A stretch of 64,000 nucleotides of DNA from Gloeobacterales cyanobacterium ES-bin-313 (lineage in GTDB: Bacteria > Cyanobacteriota > Cyanobacteriia > Gloeobacterales > Gloeobacteraceae), in the NCBI GenBank assembly GCA_014379585.1, contig JACMLN010000109.1:48898-112897 (forward strand), in the 5' to 3' direction. The notes beneath the pieces were generated by a model that made no database searches, had not been told where the DNA came from, and saw nothing but the letters and a program-made list of their open reading frames with translations. This document shows, piece after piece, positions 43,719 through 53,257 of the stretch (its first letter is position 1; the number at the start of each line of letters is the position of its first letter). A program made the translations under genes and the position numbers.

Positions 43719-46364
43719 GTGACAAATCCAGAACAGATCAGGCTACAAGCGGATCGTGAGCGCACGGCCTATTGGAAACGTTGGGGTTCCTACCTGAGCG
43801 ATCGCCAGTGGGGAACCGTGCGCGAAGACTACAGTGCCGATGGTGCAGCCTGGGATTACTTTCCCCACGAACAGGCTCGCTCTCGTGCTTATCGCTGGGG
43901 CGAAGACGGTATCGCTGGCATCAGCGACAACCATCAGCGACTTTGCTTCGCGATTGCCCTCTGGAATGGCCAAGATCCGATTCTCAAAGAGCGGCTCTTC
44001 GGGTTGACCGGAAAAGAAGGCAACCATGGGGAAGATGTTAAAGAGTATTACTTTTATCTGGATAATACTCCGTCCCACTCCTACATGAAGTGCCTTTACA
44101 AATATCCTCAGCAGGCGTTTCCCTACGCTCAGTTGGTTGCAGAAAATGGCCGACGCAGCAAACATGACCCAGAGTATGAGTTGCTGGACACGGGAATTTT
44201 CGCCGATAACCGCTACTTCGATGTTGTTGTCGAGTACGCAAAAGCAGGGCCAGAAGATATCTTGATCCAGATCACGGCAATCAATCGGGGCAGTGGGGAA
44301 AGCGAACTCCATCTCTTACCGACGCTTTGGTTTCGCAACACTTGGAGTTGGAACCCTGAGCAAGAAAAGCCAACTTTGAAGTTGACGCAACCGGGGGTCG
44401 TCGAAGCGGCAGAATCAAGCTTAGGAAAGCTCTGGTTGTACTGCGAGAGTGCCTCAGAACTGCTTTTTACCGAGAATGAAACCAATACAGAGTTGCTCTT
44501 TGGCCAGAAAAACGCTTCACCCTACGTCAAAGATGGCATCAACAACTATGTCGTTCATGACCGTCAACATGCCGTCAATCCTGAGGGTCTCGGCACAAAA
44601 GTAGCAGCACACTATCAGTATTCTTTGGCAGCAGGAGAGACGCGGGTTGTGCGTCTACGCATGAGTGATGTTCAGGCTTTGGCTGATCCGTTTGGTGCGG
44701 AATTTGACCAAATCTTTGAAAAGCGCAAACAAGAAGCCGACGAATTTTATCAAGACCTGTCTACCCAACAGTTATCCAAGTCTGAAGAGAATATTCAACG
44801 CCAAGCCTTTGCTGGATTGCTGTGGAGCAAACAGTTCTACCACTACGTCGTGCGCGACTGGCTAATTGGCGATCCCGGTGAGCCACCACCACCGGAAGAT
44901 CGCAAGCAGGGCAGAAATCATGAGTGGAGCCATCTGTTTAGCGACGATATTCTCTCGATGCCCGACACATGGGAATACCCTTGGTTTGCCGCCTGGGATC
45001 TGGCTTTTCACTTAATCCCCCTCGCCACTATCGATCCAGATTTTGCCAAACTCCAGCTGGATCGGTTAACGCGGGAATGGTACATGCGTTCCAACGGCCA
45101 ACTGCCAGCCTACGAATGGGCTTTTCAAGATGTCAACCCACCCGTCCATGCCTGGGCAGCACTGCGCATCTATCGCATCGAACAGAAACAACATGGGAAG
45201 ACAGATCGCGGTTTTTTAGAGCGCGTCTTTCACAAATTGCTTTTGAACTTCACTTGGTGGGTGAATCGCAAAGACTTTGAGGGCAAGAATGTTTTTCAAG
45301 GTGGGTTTCTCGGCTTAGACAATATCGGTGTCTTTGATCGCAGCAAAGAATTGCCTGGTGGTGGACGGCTCAATCAGGCAGATGGCACGAGTTGGATGGG
45401 CATGTACTCGCTAAATATGTTAGAAATTGCCCTCGAACTGGCCAAGGACGATCTCGCCTACGAAGATATTGCGAGTAAGTTCTTTGAACATTTTCTCTAT
45501 ATTGCCACTGCAATCAATGGAATTGGCTCGTCCGATATTACCCTTTGGGATGAGGAAGATGGGTTCTATTACGATGCGATGCGACTGCCGAATGGTCACC
45601 AATTTCCCCTGAAAGTCCGCTCGATGGTGGGACTGACCCCTCTGTTCGCCGTTGCGACGTTGGAACTGGATACTTTAGAGCGATTTGAGGGGTTTAATCG
45701 GCGTATGAATTGGTTCATTCGCAACCGCCAAGACCTCAAAGAGAATGTAGCCTGCATGGAAACAGCAGGCATGGGCGCACGCAGACTTTTGGCCATTGCC
45801 TATCGCAAAAAACTTGAACGCATTTTGCACAGCTTACTTGACGAAAACGAGTTTCTTAGCCCCTACGGGATTCGCTCCCTTTCTAAGATCCACAAAGAAA
45901 GACCCTACATGCTCGATCTTGAGGGTCAGCAATACTCTGTGGACTACGAGCCTGCTGAATCGACGACAGGCTTATTCGGTGGCAACTCAAATTGGCGTGG
46001 CCCGATCTGGTTCCCAGTCAACTATTTGCTGATCGAATCTCTGGGTAAGTTTCATCATTATTTTGGGGACAGCTTTACGGTGGAGTGTCCAACTGGTTCT
46101 GGTCAGCAGATGAATCTGAAACAAATTGCGCAAGAATTGGCGCGGCGCTTATTGAGCCTCTTTCAAATTGACGCTTCAGGCCGTCGTCCTGTCTATGGCG
46201 ATCTCGATGTTTTTCAGCACGATCCGCACTGGAACGCTTCGGTGCTTTTCTATGAATATTTTCATGGTGACACGGGCAAGGGCTTAGGGGCGAGCCATCA
46301 AACGGGCTGGACAGGACTGATTGCAGAACTGATTCGGCAACTTGCTGAGGAGTCAGATCCGTGA
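43719..46364 (+). CDS. GH63-like (MGH1-type) glycoside hydrolase
   Basis: 881 residues from GTG 43719. An N-terminal [40 protein letters not shown] and [20 protein letters not shown] block defines the bacterial 'glucosidase' group related to GH63/mannosylglycerate hydrolases. Central and C-terminal parts form an alpha/alpha barrel with [79 protein letters not shown] and [20 protein letters not shown]. Acidic residues at D in AAWDLAFH and E in these segments are candidate catalytic groups. Likely cytoplasmic, acting on glucosyl-glycerate/glycerol or oligosaccharides. Its stop overlaps the aquaporin start. Confidence 0.88.
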   Translation: MTNPEQIRLQADRERTAYWKRWGSYLSDRQWGTVREDYSADGAAWDYFPHEQARSRAYRWGEDGIAGISDNHQRLCFAIALWNGQDPILKERLFGLTGKEGNHGEDVKEYYFYLDNTPSHSYMKCLYKYPQQAFPYAQLVAENGRRSKHDPEYELLDTGIFADNRYFDVVVEYAKAGPEDILIQITAINRGSGESELHLLPTLWFRNTWSWNPEQEKPTLKLTQPGVVEAAESSLGKLWLYCESASELLFTENETNTELLFGQKNASPYVKDGINNYVVHDRQHAVNPEGLGTKVAAHYQYSLAAGETRVVRLRMSDVQALADPFGAEFDQIFEKRKQEADEFYQDLSTQQLSKSEENIQRQAFAGLLWSKQFYHYVVRDWLIGDPGEPPPPEDRKQGRNHEWSHLFSDDILSMPDTWEYPWFAAWDLAFHLIPLATIDPDFAKLQLDRLTREWYMRSNGQLPAYEWAFQDVNPPVHAWAALRIYRIEQKQHGKTDRGFLERVFHKLLLNFTWWVNRKDFEGKNVFQGGFLGLDNIGVFDRSKELPGGGRLNQADGTSWMGMYSLNMLEIALELAKDDLAYEDIASKFFEHFLYIATAINGIGSSDITLWDEEDGFYYDAMRLPNGHQFPLKVRSMVGLTPLFAVATLELDTLERFEGFNRRMNWFIRNRQDLKENVACMETAGMGARRLLAIAYRKKLERILHSLLDENEFLSPYGIRSLSKIHKERPYMLDLEGQQYSVDYEPAESTTGLFGGNSNWRGPIWFPVNYLLIESLGKFHHYFGDSFTVECPTGSGQQMNLKQIAQELARRLLSLFQIDASGRRPVYGDLDVFQHDPHWNASVLFYEYFHGDTGKGLGASHQTGWTGLIAELIRQLAEESDP

Positions 46365-47155
46365 ACGCTTTCAAAAGCCACCTCCCGGAATATCTGATGG
46401 AGGCGGCGGAACTCGGTCTATTTATGATTTCTGCTGGGGTATTTACTTGTTTATTTGAGTATCCTGAATCGCCTCTTCATCTTGGTATTGCAAACGGCGA
46501 TCTGCGGCGATTTTTGATTGGCATTTTTATGGGTTTGACGGCAACTGCCTTGATCTATTCGCCTTGGGGAAAACAATCCGGTGCCCACATGAATCCAGCC
46601 GTGACCCTCACTTTTTATCGTCTTGGAAAAGTGACCCTGCAAGATGCACTTTTCTATATTCTTTTCCAATGCTTAGGCGGACTGGTCGGTGTGCTCTTGG
46701 TAGCCCAATTACTCAAAAATATCTTTACTCAGCCACCCGTCCAATACGTGATCACTGTTCCTGGCTCTTTGGGGTGGCTTCCCGCCCTTGGTGGTGAATT
46801 GACCGCTTCTGTCCTGATGATGCTGATGGTGTTATTTACGAGCAACCACGAAAAACTGAAGCGCTTCACGGGTGTATTCGCTGGCTGTTTGGTGATGTTG
46901 TATGTGACTTTCGAGGCACCGCTTTCTGGCTTTGGGATGAACCCGGCACGCACTTTTGCTTCTGCACTTCCGGCAGGAATCTGGACTGCTTTCTGGATCT
47001 ATCTATTGATCCCACCGATTGGCATGTTGCTTGCCGTCGAGATCTATGGGCGGATTTTTACCCGACCAACTGTCAAGTGCGCCAAGCTTAACCATGCCAA
47101 CGATAAACGTTGCATTTTCTGCGGAGAGTCCCCGATCTTGATCAGTAAACAGTAA
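46361..47155 (+). CDS. aquaporin/MIP family channel with Cys/His-rich C-terminal tail
   Basis: 264 residues; GTG 46361 overlaps the glycosidase stop (GTGA), so co-translation is likely. Six membrane segments and the two half-helix motifs HMNPAVTL and [15 protein letters not shown], as in the MIP family. The region around the second NPA has [13 protein letters not shown], compatible with a water/small neutral solute channel. The unusual feature is the C-terminal tail after the last helix: [16 protein letters not shown], a C-x4-H-x5-C-x2-C pattern that could bind zinc or another metal. The gene partner is a sugar-cleaving enzyme, so transport of a small polyol (for example glycerol) is a reasonable inference. 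Confidence 0.88.
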   Translation: MNAFKSHLPEYLMEAAELGLFMISAGVFTCLFEYPESPLHLGIANGDLRRFLIGIFMGLTATALIYSPWGKQSGAHMNPAVTLTFYRLGKVTLQDALFYILFQCLGGLVGVLLVAQLLKNIFTQPPVQYVITVPGSLGWLPALGGELTASVLMMLMVLFTSNHEKLKRFTGVFAGCLVMLYVTFEAPLSGFGMNPARTFASALPAGIWTAFWIYLLIPPIGMLLAVEIYGRIFTRPTVKCAKLNHANDKRCIFCGESPILISKQ

Positions 47156-48130
47156 TCAATGGTTCAGGGCATAGTGAGCAGCGCCGATCAACGCAGTTCG
47201 GTCGTTGAGGACGACGCGCACAGGAATCTTTTCAAGAACTGGTTGTAGTCGGCCTTTGGCGATAAACGCATTCATAAACCCATCTGTCTTGAGCGCAGGT
47301 AGAATTTTGGGCGCAATCCCTCCACCGATAAATAGTCCCCCCGTTGCCAAAAGTTTCAGAGCGAGATTGCCTGCCTCTGCCCCGTAGAAAGTGACAAAAA
47401 GTTGTAAAGTCTGTTCGCAGAGGGGTGAAGTCTGTTCTAGAGCAGCTTGGGTAATCGTGGCAGAAGGGTCAGAAGTTTGCATTTTTTCGGTAAGCCACTG
47501 AGGTTCTTCGCCATGTCCACTATCCCGCAAAAAGAGATAGATATTTTGTAAGCCAGGTCCAGACAGCACGTGTTCCCAACTCACATGATTGAAGCGTGCT
47601 TGCAAATGGCTCAGAAGCTCACTCTGAAGGGCATCCATGGGGGCAAAGTCGGCATGTCCACCTTCACTAGCGAAGGGAAAATATTGTTTTCCATCCCAAA
47701 AAAGGCCAGCTTCACCGAGACCTGTACCAGCCGAGATCAGCGCGGCATTCCCCGTTGCCTCCGAGTCACCTGGGTTGAGCACCCAAAAATCTTTAGGCTC
47801 TAAGTGTGAAAGGCCGTGGGCATTCGCTTCTAAATCGTTGATTAAAGTGGCATTTTGTATATTGAATTGTTTGCTCAGATCCCCAATATCGACTACCCAA
47901 GGTAAGTTCGTTGTTTGGACGCAGCCAGCGCGCACTGGCCCTGCGACCCCAAAACAGGCACGATCAATCTTCTGGGGATGGGATTTTATAAAGAGCAAGA
48001 CAACTGCTTCCAAGCTTGTGAAGTCGCGGCTGACAAAAGTCTCCTCTACGGAAACCTGAAGGTTTTTGCCTTGCTGTTCGAAGAGTGCCAAATGTGTCTT
48101 TGTACCACCAATGTCCCCAGCTAAGATCAT
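47156..48130 (-). CDS. glk: glucokinase
   Basis: 324 residues from ATG 48130 (MILAGDIGGTKTHLALFEQQ). ASKHA-fold sugar kinase of the Glk family (not ROK: the ROK zinc motif is absent). ATP/phosphate motif GDIGGTKTHLALF, the sugar-binding VDIGDLSKQFNIQNATLIND, LEANAHGL with the catalytic Asp in LINDLEA, LISAGTGLGEAGLFWDG and GGLFIGGGIAPKIL. Makes glucose 6-phosphate in the cytoplasm. Converges on the aquaporin gene with no gap. Functionally it would take up glucose released by the neighbouring glycosidase. Confidence 0.94.
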   Translation of the reverse strand: MILAGDIGGTKTHLALFEQQGKNLQVSVEETFVSRDFTSLEAVVLLFIKSHPQKIDRACFGVAGPVRAGCVQTTNLPWVVDIGDLSKQFNIQNATLINDLEANAHGLSHLEPKDFWVLNPGDSEATGNAALISAGTGLGEAGLFWDGKQYFPFASEGGHADFAPMDALQSELLSHLQARFNHVSWEHVLSGPGLQNIYLFLRDSGHGEEPQWLTEKMQTSDPSATITQAALEQTSPLCEQTLQLFVTFYGAEAGNLALKLLATGGLFIGGGIAPKILPALKTDGFMNAFIAKGRLQPVLEKIPVRVVLNDRTALIGAAHYALNH

Positions 48131-48222
48131 CCTCTTACCTCCTGCTGTAATCTCCCTCTTCAATTGTGCAGTATCTTTAAGCACAATTGTCTAAGCAGTC
48201 CCTGAAAATCCCCTCATAAACG

Positions 48223-48390
48223 ATGCTGATCCTTTTCGACCTTGATGGCACACTGATATCTACCTATATGGACAATCCAGATCGGCAATATCACCGCTGG
48301 CAGATCCTGAGTGGCAGGCGTGAACTGCTGGCTCATTTTGAAAGTTGGCAGTACGGATCAGAAGACTTTTTCGCTCGAAATGAGCATTGA
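48223..48390 (+). pseudogene. N-terminal fragment of a HAD-superfamily hydrolase
   Basis: 55 residues start MLILFDLDGTLISTYMDNPD, an intact HAD motif I (DLDGTLIST) of the type found in histidinol-phosphatase-like/HAD-IIIA proteins of about 180 residues. The frame then reads HRWQILSGRRELLAHFESWQ and stops after YGSEDFFARNEH, where a Walker-free but longer HAD protein should continue with motif II. The downstream bases show no compensating frame. I read it as a truncated gene. It sits divergent from glk at the start of a degraded gap of about 1.1 kb. Confidence 0.65.
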
Positions 48391-48545
48391 ACACATTGGG
48401 TCGGAGGAGAGATTCAGCCTGACAGTGCCCATGGAGGTGTCGTAATAAGGTGCTTTAAATTCTTGGGCAGAAGTCTAGCGTAAGGCTGTGCCTAGGCAGA
48501 TGTAGGTCATTTGATCTAATTCTAAGACAATTAAGTCCTGCCGAT
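48391..48545. other. gap without recognisable gene after the HAD fragment
   Basis: Nothing codable is visible here beyond short frames; the DNA is A/T-richer than the flanking genes. Together with 48744-49357 it forms a decayed stretch between glk and the WYL regulator. Confidence 0.5.
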
Positions 48546-48743
48546 TTAACTTGCGCGGCGATTTTCAGGAAGATTCATGTTTAAAGAAGAAACAATTGGT
48601 TTGCAAATATTGTTCTCCCAGAGGCAAATACGTCCGAGCAAAACGTGGAGCTCCTGTCTGTGGCCAGCAATGTCTGCAGTGAGTTGTTCTAGCTTGTGGT
48701 GACATAGTTGTAGTTGACGGCTGCGGCTGTTTAACTCAGTCAT
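48546..48743 (-). CDS. possible small coiled-coil protein, 65 residues
   Basis: ATG 48743 is preceded on the minus strand by GGAG at a good distance (8 bases). The product begins MTELNSRSRQLQLCHHKLEQ and continues LTADIAGHRQELHVLLGRIC, an amphipathic helix with heptad-like leucines, then a less ordered tail. No signal or membrane segment. It is unrecognised. The good ribosome site supports it; the lack of any known family and the degraded surroundings argue for caution. Confidence 0.4.
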   Translation of the reverse strand: MTELNSRSRQLQLCHHKLEQLTADIAGHRQELHVLLGRICLWENNICKPIVSSLNMNLPENRRAS

Positions 48744-48800
48744 TGACTTATCTCCGTTCACTTCATACTCACTATTATTTCTCCTAGGCAGGCTCTTTGT

Positions 48801-49031
48801 ATGAAGAAAGGCTCAAATTTAGATAGGGTTTCGATTAGCTTTAAAAAGCCAGGATCCACTCTAATAGAGCGATCCGTAAATTCTCTAAGTGGAAATTTTT
48901 ACTTGAGAAATAATACTGAGTACGGATTAAAGCCACAAACAGTGTGGTGGAAAGTATTTTGGTATTTTCATCTTTATGCAAATGGCACACAGGATAACTT
49001 GAAACTCAAAGCTGTCAGTAATTTACGGTGA
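48801..49031 (+). CDS. uncertain small ORF, 76 residues, A/T-rich
   Basis: MKKGSNLDRVSISFKKPGST opens a frame with low GC content unlike its neighbours, an aromatic-rich middle (TVWWKVFWYFHLYANGTQ) and a basic end. No family recognised. The ribosome site is weak (AGG at about 12 bases). It may be acquired DNA or not coding at all. Confidence 0.25.
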   Translation: MKKGSNLDRVSISFKKPGSTLIERSVNSLSGNFYLRNNTEYGLKPQTVWWKVFWYFHLYANGTQDNLKLKAVSNLR

Positions 49032-49357
49032 GTAGTTTCTCTGTTTTTCCTTCTTGCTGTTTCAAGTCTCGGTATCTCCCGACCTTCACGCAGTTGGTTG
49101 CTGCCCACGGTGCCGCACAGAATTTCCCATCGCTTATCAGTGAGCTTCAACATAGAGACAAATAGTTCCAGTTCTCTTGGTAGCAAATCCGGGCTTGCGC
49201 CCCAACGAAGCGCACTTGTTCCATCTTGCCTGCCAGACGTGCCCGTGGCAGCAATTAACATAGGTGGAATGAGCGAAGCAACGTGTATCAGTGAGGCGAG
49301 CCAGATGACTTGGCACAAACAGTAAGTCTGTAAGACAATTAGGAAAAACTTTGTGCG
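49032..49357. other. intergenic stretch with a weak minus-strand frame
   Basis: No convincing gene. On the minus strand a continuous frame contains LLPRELELFVSMLKLTDKRW followed by EILCGTVGSNQLREGREIP, which has a protein-like composition but lacks a plausible start and matches nothing I recognise; it may be a gene relic. The plus strand leads into the WYL regulator at 49358. Confidence 0.35.
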
Positions 49358-50869
49358 ATGAGTACTCTGACACCGGAACAGTTGCAGCGTTTGCGGAAGC
49401 TTGACCAGTTGATCCGCACTGAGAAAGCGATCACCATTGCCCAAATTGCGCGGGACATCGGCGGGACACCGGGGAATGTCCAAGGAGGTATCAAAGTGCT
49501 GCGTACTCGCTTTGGCGCACCTCTAGAGATCGATCCGGTCAAAGGTTTTATTTATTCAGATCCTGAATGGCTTTTCCCAGAGGAGATTCCAACGGCAGAT
49601 TCAATGCCAGTTCAATCTGTAGCAGTGGCAGCACCAGAGAAGCAGCCCATTCCCGAAGAAGTCGCTCCTGCACACCAAGAGAACTTCAGCAAAGTAGAAA
49701 CCGCAGGTGGTTCCCAAGTGCCTTCCGTTGAAGTAAGGCCTAACAGCAAAGTAGAAACCGCTAGTTCCCAAGCGCCTCCCATTGAAGTTCTGCCGAACAA
49801 AACAGAAATCATTGCTATTCCAATCGTTGAGACCTTTACTGCCGAACTGATGCCCGATGCACTTGCCGTTGCACCGCCGACTGTTGAAGACCTCACCGAC
49901 CTCCCGCCTGAACTCCTTGAAGCACTACTTAAAATCGATCAGTTGATCCGCAACGAAAAAGCCCGCTCCATTGCCCAACTCGCCCGTGCCCTGAGTGTTG
50001 GCACCGATACGATCCACCGCACGCTCCACCGCCTGCGTCAGTGTGGAGCGCCGATTGTCAATCATCTCGCCAAGGGTTTTATTTATACAGACCCAGATTG
50101 GCAACTGCCCGCCATGTCTTTAAGCGCTGGCGAACTCTACGTATTGATGTTGGGCAATCGGATGCTGAGTGCCGCAGGAGATACCCCCCTCGGCTTGGAA
50201 TTGCAACTATCCCTCCACGAATTGGTCAAGCGCTTGCCCCGCCGGATCTGGGTGGATGCCCATTCCCTTTTAGAATCCTTGGATTGGCAGCAGGAAATGC
50301 TCCCGCTCTTAGATCTTCTCCTCTGGCAACGCGTCAATGAAAGCCTCCAAAATCATCAAGCCGCTTTCGTCGCCTACGACCGCCCCGAACAACTGCCCTC
50401 CGCCCATAAATTAAATGCCTATGCGCTCTATTTCCATAGAGGTGTGAAACCTTACGTGATTGGCTACTGCCAATTGGATCAAGAAATTCTTTGTCTTGCC
50501 CTCGATCGGATCAGCGAGTTTAAAATCTTGGATGAAACTTTTACAATGCCTGTCGATTTTCAACCACGGGAATATATTACAAACATTCAGCAATCGGAAT
50601 CTCAACAAGAACAAACAACGGTCGTACAGATTCGATTTTTGCCAAGTGCAGTCTCCCAAGTCAAAAGTTATGCTTGGCAAAATGAAAGAGTGCTCAACGA
50701 AAATGAAGATGGATCACTCACTGTCGCAATGTCAGTCGCAGACTTACATCAAGTCAAGCGTTGGGTACTTAGTTTTGGCAAAGAAGCCATCGTCGAGGCA
50801 CCCAAAGAACTGATTACTTTAGTACTCAAAGAAATGATGGGAATGGCAGCTGCCTACGGAGCGATCTAG
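49358..50869 (+). CDS. WYL-domain transcriptional regulator with duplicated N-terminal helix-turn-helix
   Basis: 503 residues. Two related winged-helix segments occur in tandem: residues about 5-70 (LTPEQLQRLRKLDQLIRTEK, TIAQIARDIGGTPGNV, GAPLEIDPVKGFIYSDPEW) and about 185-250 (LPPELLEALLKIDQLIRNEK, SIAQLARALSVGTDTI, GAPIVNHLAKGFIYTDPDW). They are separated by a Pro/Val/Ala-rich linker that itself contains an internal repeat. The rest is the WYL core and the C-terminal WCX domain (TVVQIRFLPSAVSQVKSYAW; GKEAIVEAPKELITLVLKE). WYL proteins bind nucleotides or ssDNA and control, among others, defence and DNA-damage genes. Standard cyanobacterial members have one HTH. Confidence 0.88.
   Translation: MSTLTPEQLQRLRKLDQLIRTEKAITIAQIARDIGGTPGNVQGGIKVLRTRFGAPLEIDPVKGFIYSDPEWLFPEEIPTADSMPVQSVAVAAPEKQPIPEEVAPAHQENFSKVETAGGSQVPSVEVRPNSKVETASSQAPPIEVLPNKTEIIAIPIVETFTAELMPDALAVAPPTVEDLTDLPPELLEALLKIDQLIRNEKARSIAQLARALSVGTDTIHRTLHRLRQCGAPIVNHLAKGFIYTDPDWQLPAMSLSAGELYVLMLGNRMLSAAGDTPLGLELQLSLHELVKRLPRRIWVDAHSLLESLDWQQEMLPLLDLLLWQRVNESLQNHQAAFVAYDRPEQLPSAHKLNAYALYFHRGVKPYVIGYCQLDQEILCLALDRISEFKILDETFTMPVDFQPREYITNIQQSESQQEQTTVVQIRFLPSAVSQVKSYAWQNERVLNENEDGSLTVAMSVADLHQVKRWVLSFGKEAIVEAPKELITLVLKEMMGMAAAYGAI
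49688..49798 (+). repeat. tandem repeat in the WYL regulator linker
   Basis: Two near copies of a 54-57 bp unit, each starting AGCAAAGTAGAAACCGC and containing GTTCCCAAG.GCC and .TTGAAGT, at 49688-49744 and 49745-49798. They translate as SKVETAGGSQVPSVEVRPN and SKVETASSQAPPIEVLPN. The copies keep frame and look like a recent duplication within the flexible linker between the two helix-turn-helix units. Confidence 0.85.
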
Positions 50870-50874
50870 AAAAG

Positions 50875-51540
50875 CTAGTCTCTCGGTTTTCGAAATTGCG
50901 CAATGATTTCCTGGGCAGCTTCTCGCCCACCGAGGCCGAAGGCGATGCCACCACTGATCATCACGAGGCCAACAATGCCACCAAAAAGAATATAGATCAA
51001 GACCCGCGAAATACCGAGTTCAGCCAGAGCAGCCAACAGCGAAAGCCCATAAATTAAGGCTTGGGCAGCAGAGCCAACGTAGGCATAGCCTTCCGGCAGG
51101 CTAGCAGTAATTAAGCGACGAACTAGATTTCCGAATAGCAGGGCAAGGGCGAGAATGACGAAAGAAGAAAAGACTTGTGGAACGTAAGCAAACAGGCCAA
51201 CAACAAACTGTTCAACTTGCGGTAAGTTCGCAGTTTCTGCTGCCAATAAGATGCCTGTAATGAACAAAAACCAGTAGGTAAACTGCCCACTGACACGGGC
51301 AATATCGATGCGCAAGGTCGTCTGTTCAAAAAGGCGAATTCCTCCCCCTTCTCCCAAAAAGCGCTGTACATTCAGGCGTTGGAGAAGGCCGCGCACTAAG
51401 CGACTCAGTACAGTTGCCAGCAGCCAACCGATCAGGAAAGTCACCAAGGATCCGAGCAGGTTGGGCAGGTAACTATAGACCAAGTCGAGTAGGCTCTGTT
51501 GAAAGCGCTGGAAGACCAGTTGCCAGTTGTTGGGATCCAC
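50875..51540 (-). CDS. mechanosensitive-channel-related membrane protein (conserved TM helix repeats)
   Basis: 221 residues with about five hydrophobic helices. The recurring pattern LGSLVTFLIGWLLATVLSRL, VRGLLQRLNVQRFL and then IALALLFGNLVRRLITASLP, ending IVGLVMISGGIAFGLGGREA plus AQEIIAQF, is the 'conserved TM helix' repeat found in small MscS-related channels. The GxAFGLGGREA box is a pore-lining-like segment preserved in these proteins. It lacks the large MscS C-terminal vestibule, so whether it gates on tension is unknown. Tail to tail with the WYL gene (5 bases) and divergent from gatB. Confidence 0.88.
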   Translation of the reverse strand: MDPNNWQLVFQRFQQSLLDLVYSYLPNLLGSLVTFLIGWLLATVLSRLVRGLLQRLNVQRFLGEGGGIRLFEQTTLRIDIARVSGQFTYWFLFITGILLAAETANLPQVEQFVVGLFAYVPQVFSSFVILALALLFGNLVRRLITASLPEGYAYVGSAAQALIYGLSLLAALAELGISRVLIYILFGGIVGLVMISGGIAFGLGGREAAQEIIAQFRKPRD

Positions 51541-51732
51541 CGAAAAACTCCTGTGCGCAATTACCGATCAGTTTTGCTTGTCTTGCCCAAGAAAATCATA
51601 AGGTTTGCTTTCACCGCAATCAGCCAGCCAAGTAAAAGATACGAAGCATATATTTATTTTCTACTTTCTCTTGTCGAGTGTCCAAAGGGGATATGTCAAA
51701 ATAGATCATCTAGTAGTTTGCTGAGGATTCTC

Positions 51733-53211
51733 GTGACCAGCACCGCTCCTGCCAAGGTCAAGTACGAAGCTGTCATCGGCCTCGAAGTCCATGTACAGTT
51801 ATCGACCAAGACGAAACTTTTTTGCCACTGCTCAACCCAGTTTGGCAACACACCAAATACAAACATCTGCCCAATTTGCACAGGGCAACCCGGAACACTG
51901 CCTGTTTTGAATCAGCAAGCCCTCGACTACTCAGTACAGACAGCCCTAGCAATCAACTGTCAAATTCACCCCCAGGGCATCAGCAAGTTTGACCGCAAGC
52001 AATATTTTTATCCTGACTTGCCCAAAAATTACCAAGTTTCCCAGTACGATTTGCCCCTGGGGGAACACGGCTTTTTAGAAATCCAAGTCGAAGGCCAGCC
52101 TCCTAAAAAAATCGGCATTACCCGTCTGCACATGGAAGAAGACGCAGGCAAACTCGTGCACGCAGGCGCGGATCGACTCTCAGGGTCGGCCTACTCGATG
52201 GTGGACTACAACCGGGCCGGCACCCCCTTATGTGAAATCGTTTCTGAGCCGGACATCACCAACGCCGCCGAAGCAGCAGCCTACGCCGAAGAACTGCGCC
52301 GCATCGTGCGCTACATGGGTGTCTGTGATGGAAATATGCAGGAAGGATCGATGCGCTTCGACTTGAATATTTCCTTGCGCCCCGTCGGTCAACAAAAGTT
52401 CGGCACCAAAGTCGAAATCAAAAACCTGAACAGTTTCAACTCTCTACAGCGGGCTGTGGAGTACGAAATCATTCGTCAGGGCGACTGTCTAGACAATGGC
52501 GAGCGGATTTTTCAGGAGACCCGCCTTTGGGATGAAGCAGGCCAAAAAACGCGCAGTATGCGTTCCAAAGAAGAAGCCAACGACTACCGCTACTTCCCAG
52601 AACCGGACTTGGTACCGATTCAACTTAGCGATGGTCAGATCGAGACCTACCGAAAAATGCTGCCGGAGTTGCCCAACGAGAAGCGTCATCGCTACGAAAG
52701 TGAATTTGGGCTTTCGGCCTACGACGTGCGGGTACTCTGCGAAGAAAAAGCCGTTGCTGAGTATTTTGAAGAAGTGATTGCCCTCGGTGCCCCTCCCAAA
52801 ATGGCGGCCAATTGGGTGAATGGAGCGATCGCGGCTCACCTTAATGAAACCCATGCAGCGATTGGGGAACTGAAAGTCAAACCAAGCGTCTTAGCAGAAT
52901 TGATCGGGCTCATCAATCAAGGTATGATTAGCAACCGAATAGCTAACGAGCTTCTGCCCGACTTGTTTCATGATGGCGGTTCTCCTCGTGCCCTCGTTGA
53001 GGCGCGTGGTCTCACCCAAATCAGTGACCAAGGGCAGCTAGAAGCGGTTGTTGGGGCGGTTCTGGCCGAAAATGCTGATTCTGTGGTGGCCTACCAAAAT
53101 GGGCGCACGAAGTTACTCGGATTTTTCGTCGGTCAGGTCATGAAAAAAACAGCAGGACGGGCGGACCCTCAGGCCGTCAACCAACTGCTGCTGAATAAGC
53201 TCACTCAGTGA
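51733..53211 (+). CDS. gatB: aspartyl/glutamyl-tRNA amidotransferase subunit B
   Basis: GTG 51733 gives 492 residues (MTSTAPAKVKYEAVIGLEVH), the family length; the open frame extends upstream over a promoter region and is not coding there. GatB kinase-type domain: YEAVIGLEVHVQLSTKTKLF, CHCSTQFGNTPNTNICPICT, SKFDRKQYFYPDLPKNYQVS, RLHMEEDAGKLVHAG, DYNRAGTPLCEIVSEPDI and EIKNLNSFNSLQRAVEYEI, then the YqeY-like tail that contacts tRNA. Together with GatA and GatC, it converts Glu-tRNA-Gln to Gln-tRNA-Gln. GatA and GatC genes are elsewhere. Confidence 0.97.
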   Translation: MTSTAPAKVKYEAVIGLEVHVQLSTKTKLFCHCSTQFGNTPNTNICPICTGQPGTLPVLNQQALDYSVQTALAINCQIHPQGISKFDRKQYFYPDLPKNYQVSQYDLPLGEHGFLEIQVEGQPPKKIGITRLHMEEDAGKLVHAGADRLSGSAYSMVDYNRAGTPLCEIVSEPDITNAAEAAAYAEELRRIVRYMGVCDGNMQEGSMRFDLNISLRPVGQQKFGTKVEIKNLNSFNSLQRAVEYEIIRQGDCLDNGERIFQETRLWDEAGQKTRSMRSKEEANDYRYFPEPDLVPIQLSDGQIETYRKMLPELPNEKRHRYESEFGLSAYDVRVLCEEKAVAEYFEEVIALGAPPKMAANWVNGAIAAHLNETHAAIGELKVKPSVLAELIGLINQGMISNRIANELLPDLFHDGGSPRALVEARGLTQISDQGQLEAVVGAVLAENADSVVAYQNGRTKLLGFFVGQVMKKTAGRADPQAVNQLLLNKLTQ

Positions 53212-53257
53212 TGTTAGCTCCTTGAAGACCAACCTAAGACGCATGGAGACGCTAAGC

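Noticed and set aside
48974..49483. 169-residue minus-strand frame crossing into the WYL gene
   Set aside because: Its start lies antisense to the WYL regulator; only the middle part looks protein-like, so it was treated as a possible relic rather than a gene.
51499..51732. Upstream extension of gatB
   Set aside because: Overlaps the divergent membrane-protein start; GatB normally begins just before YEAVIGLEVH, reached from GTG 51733.
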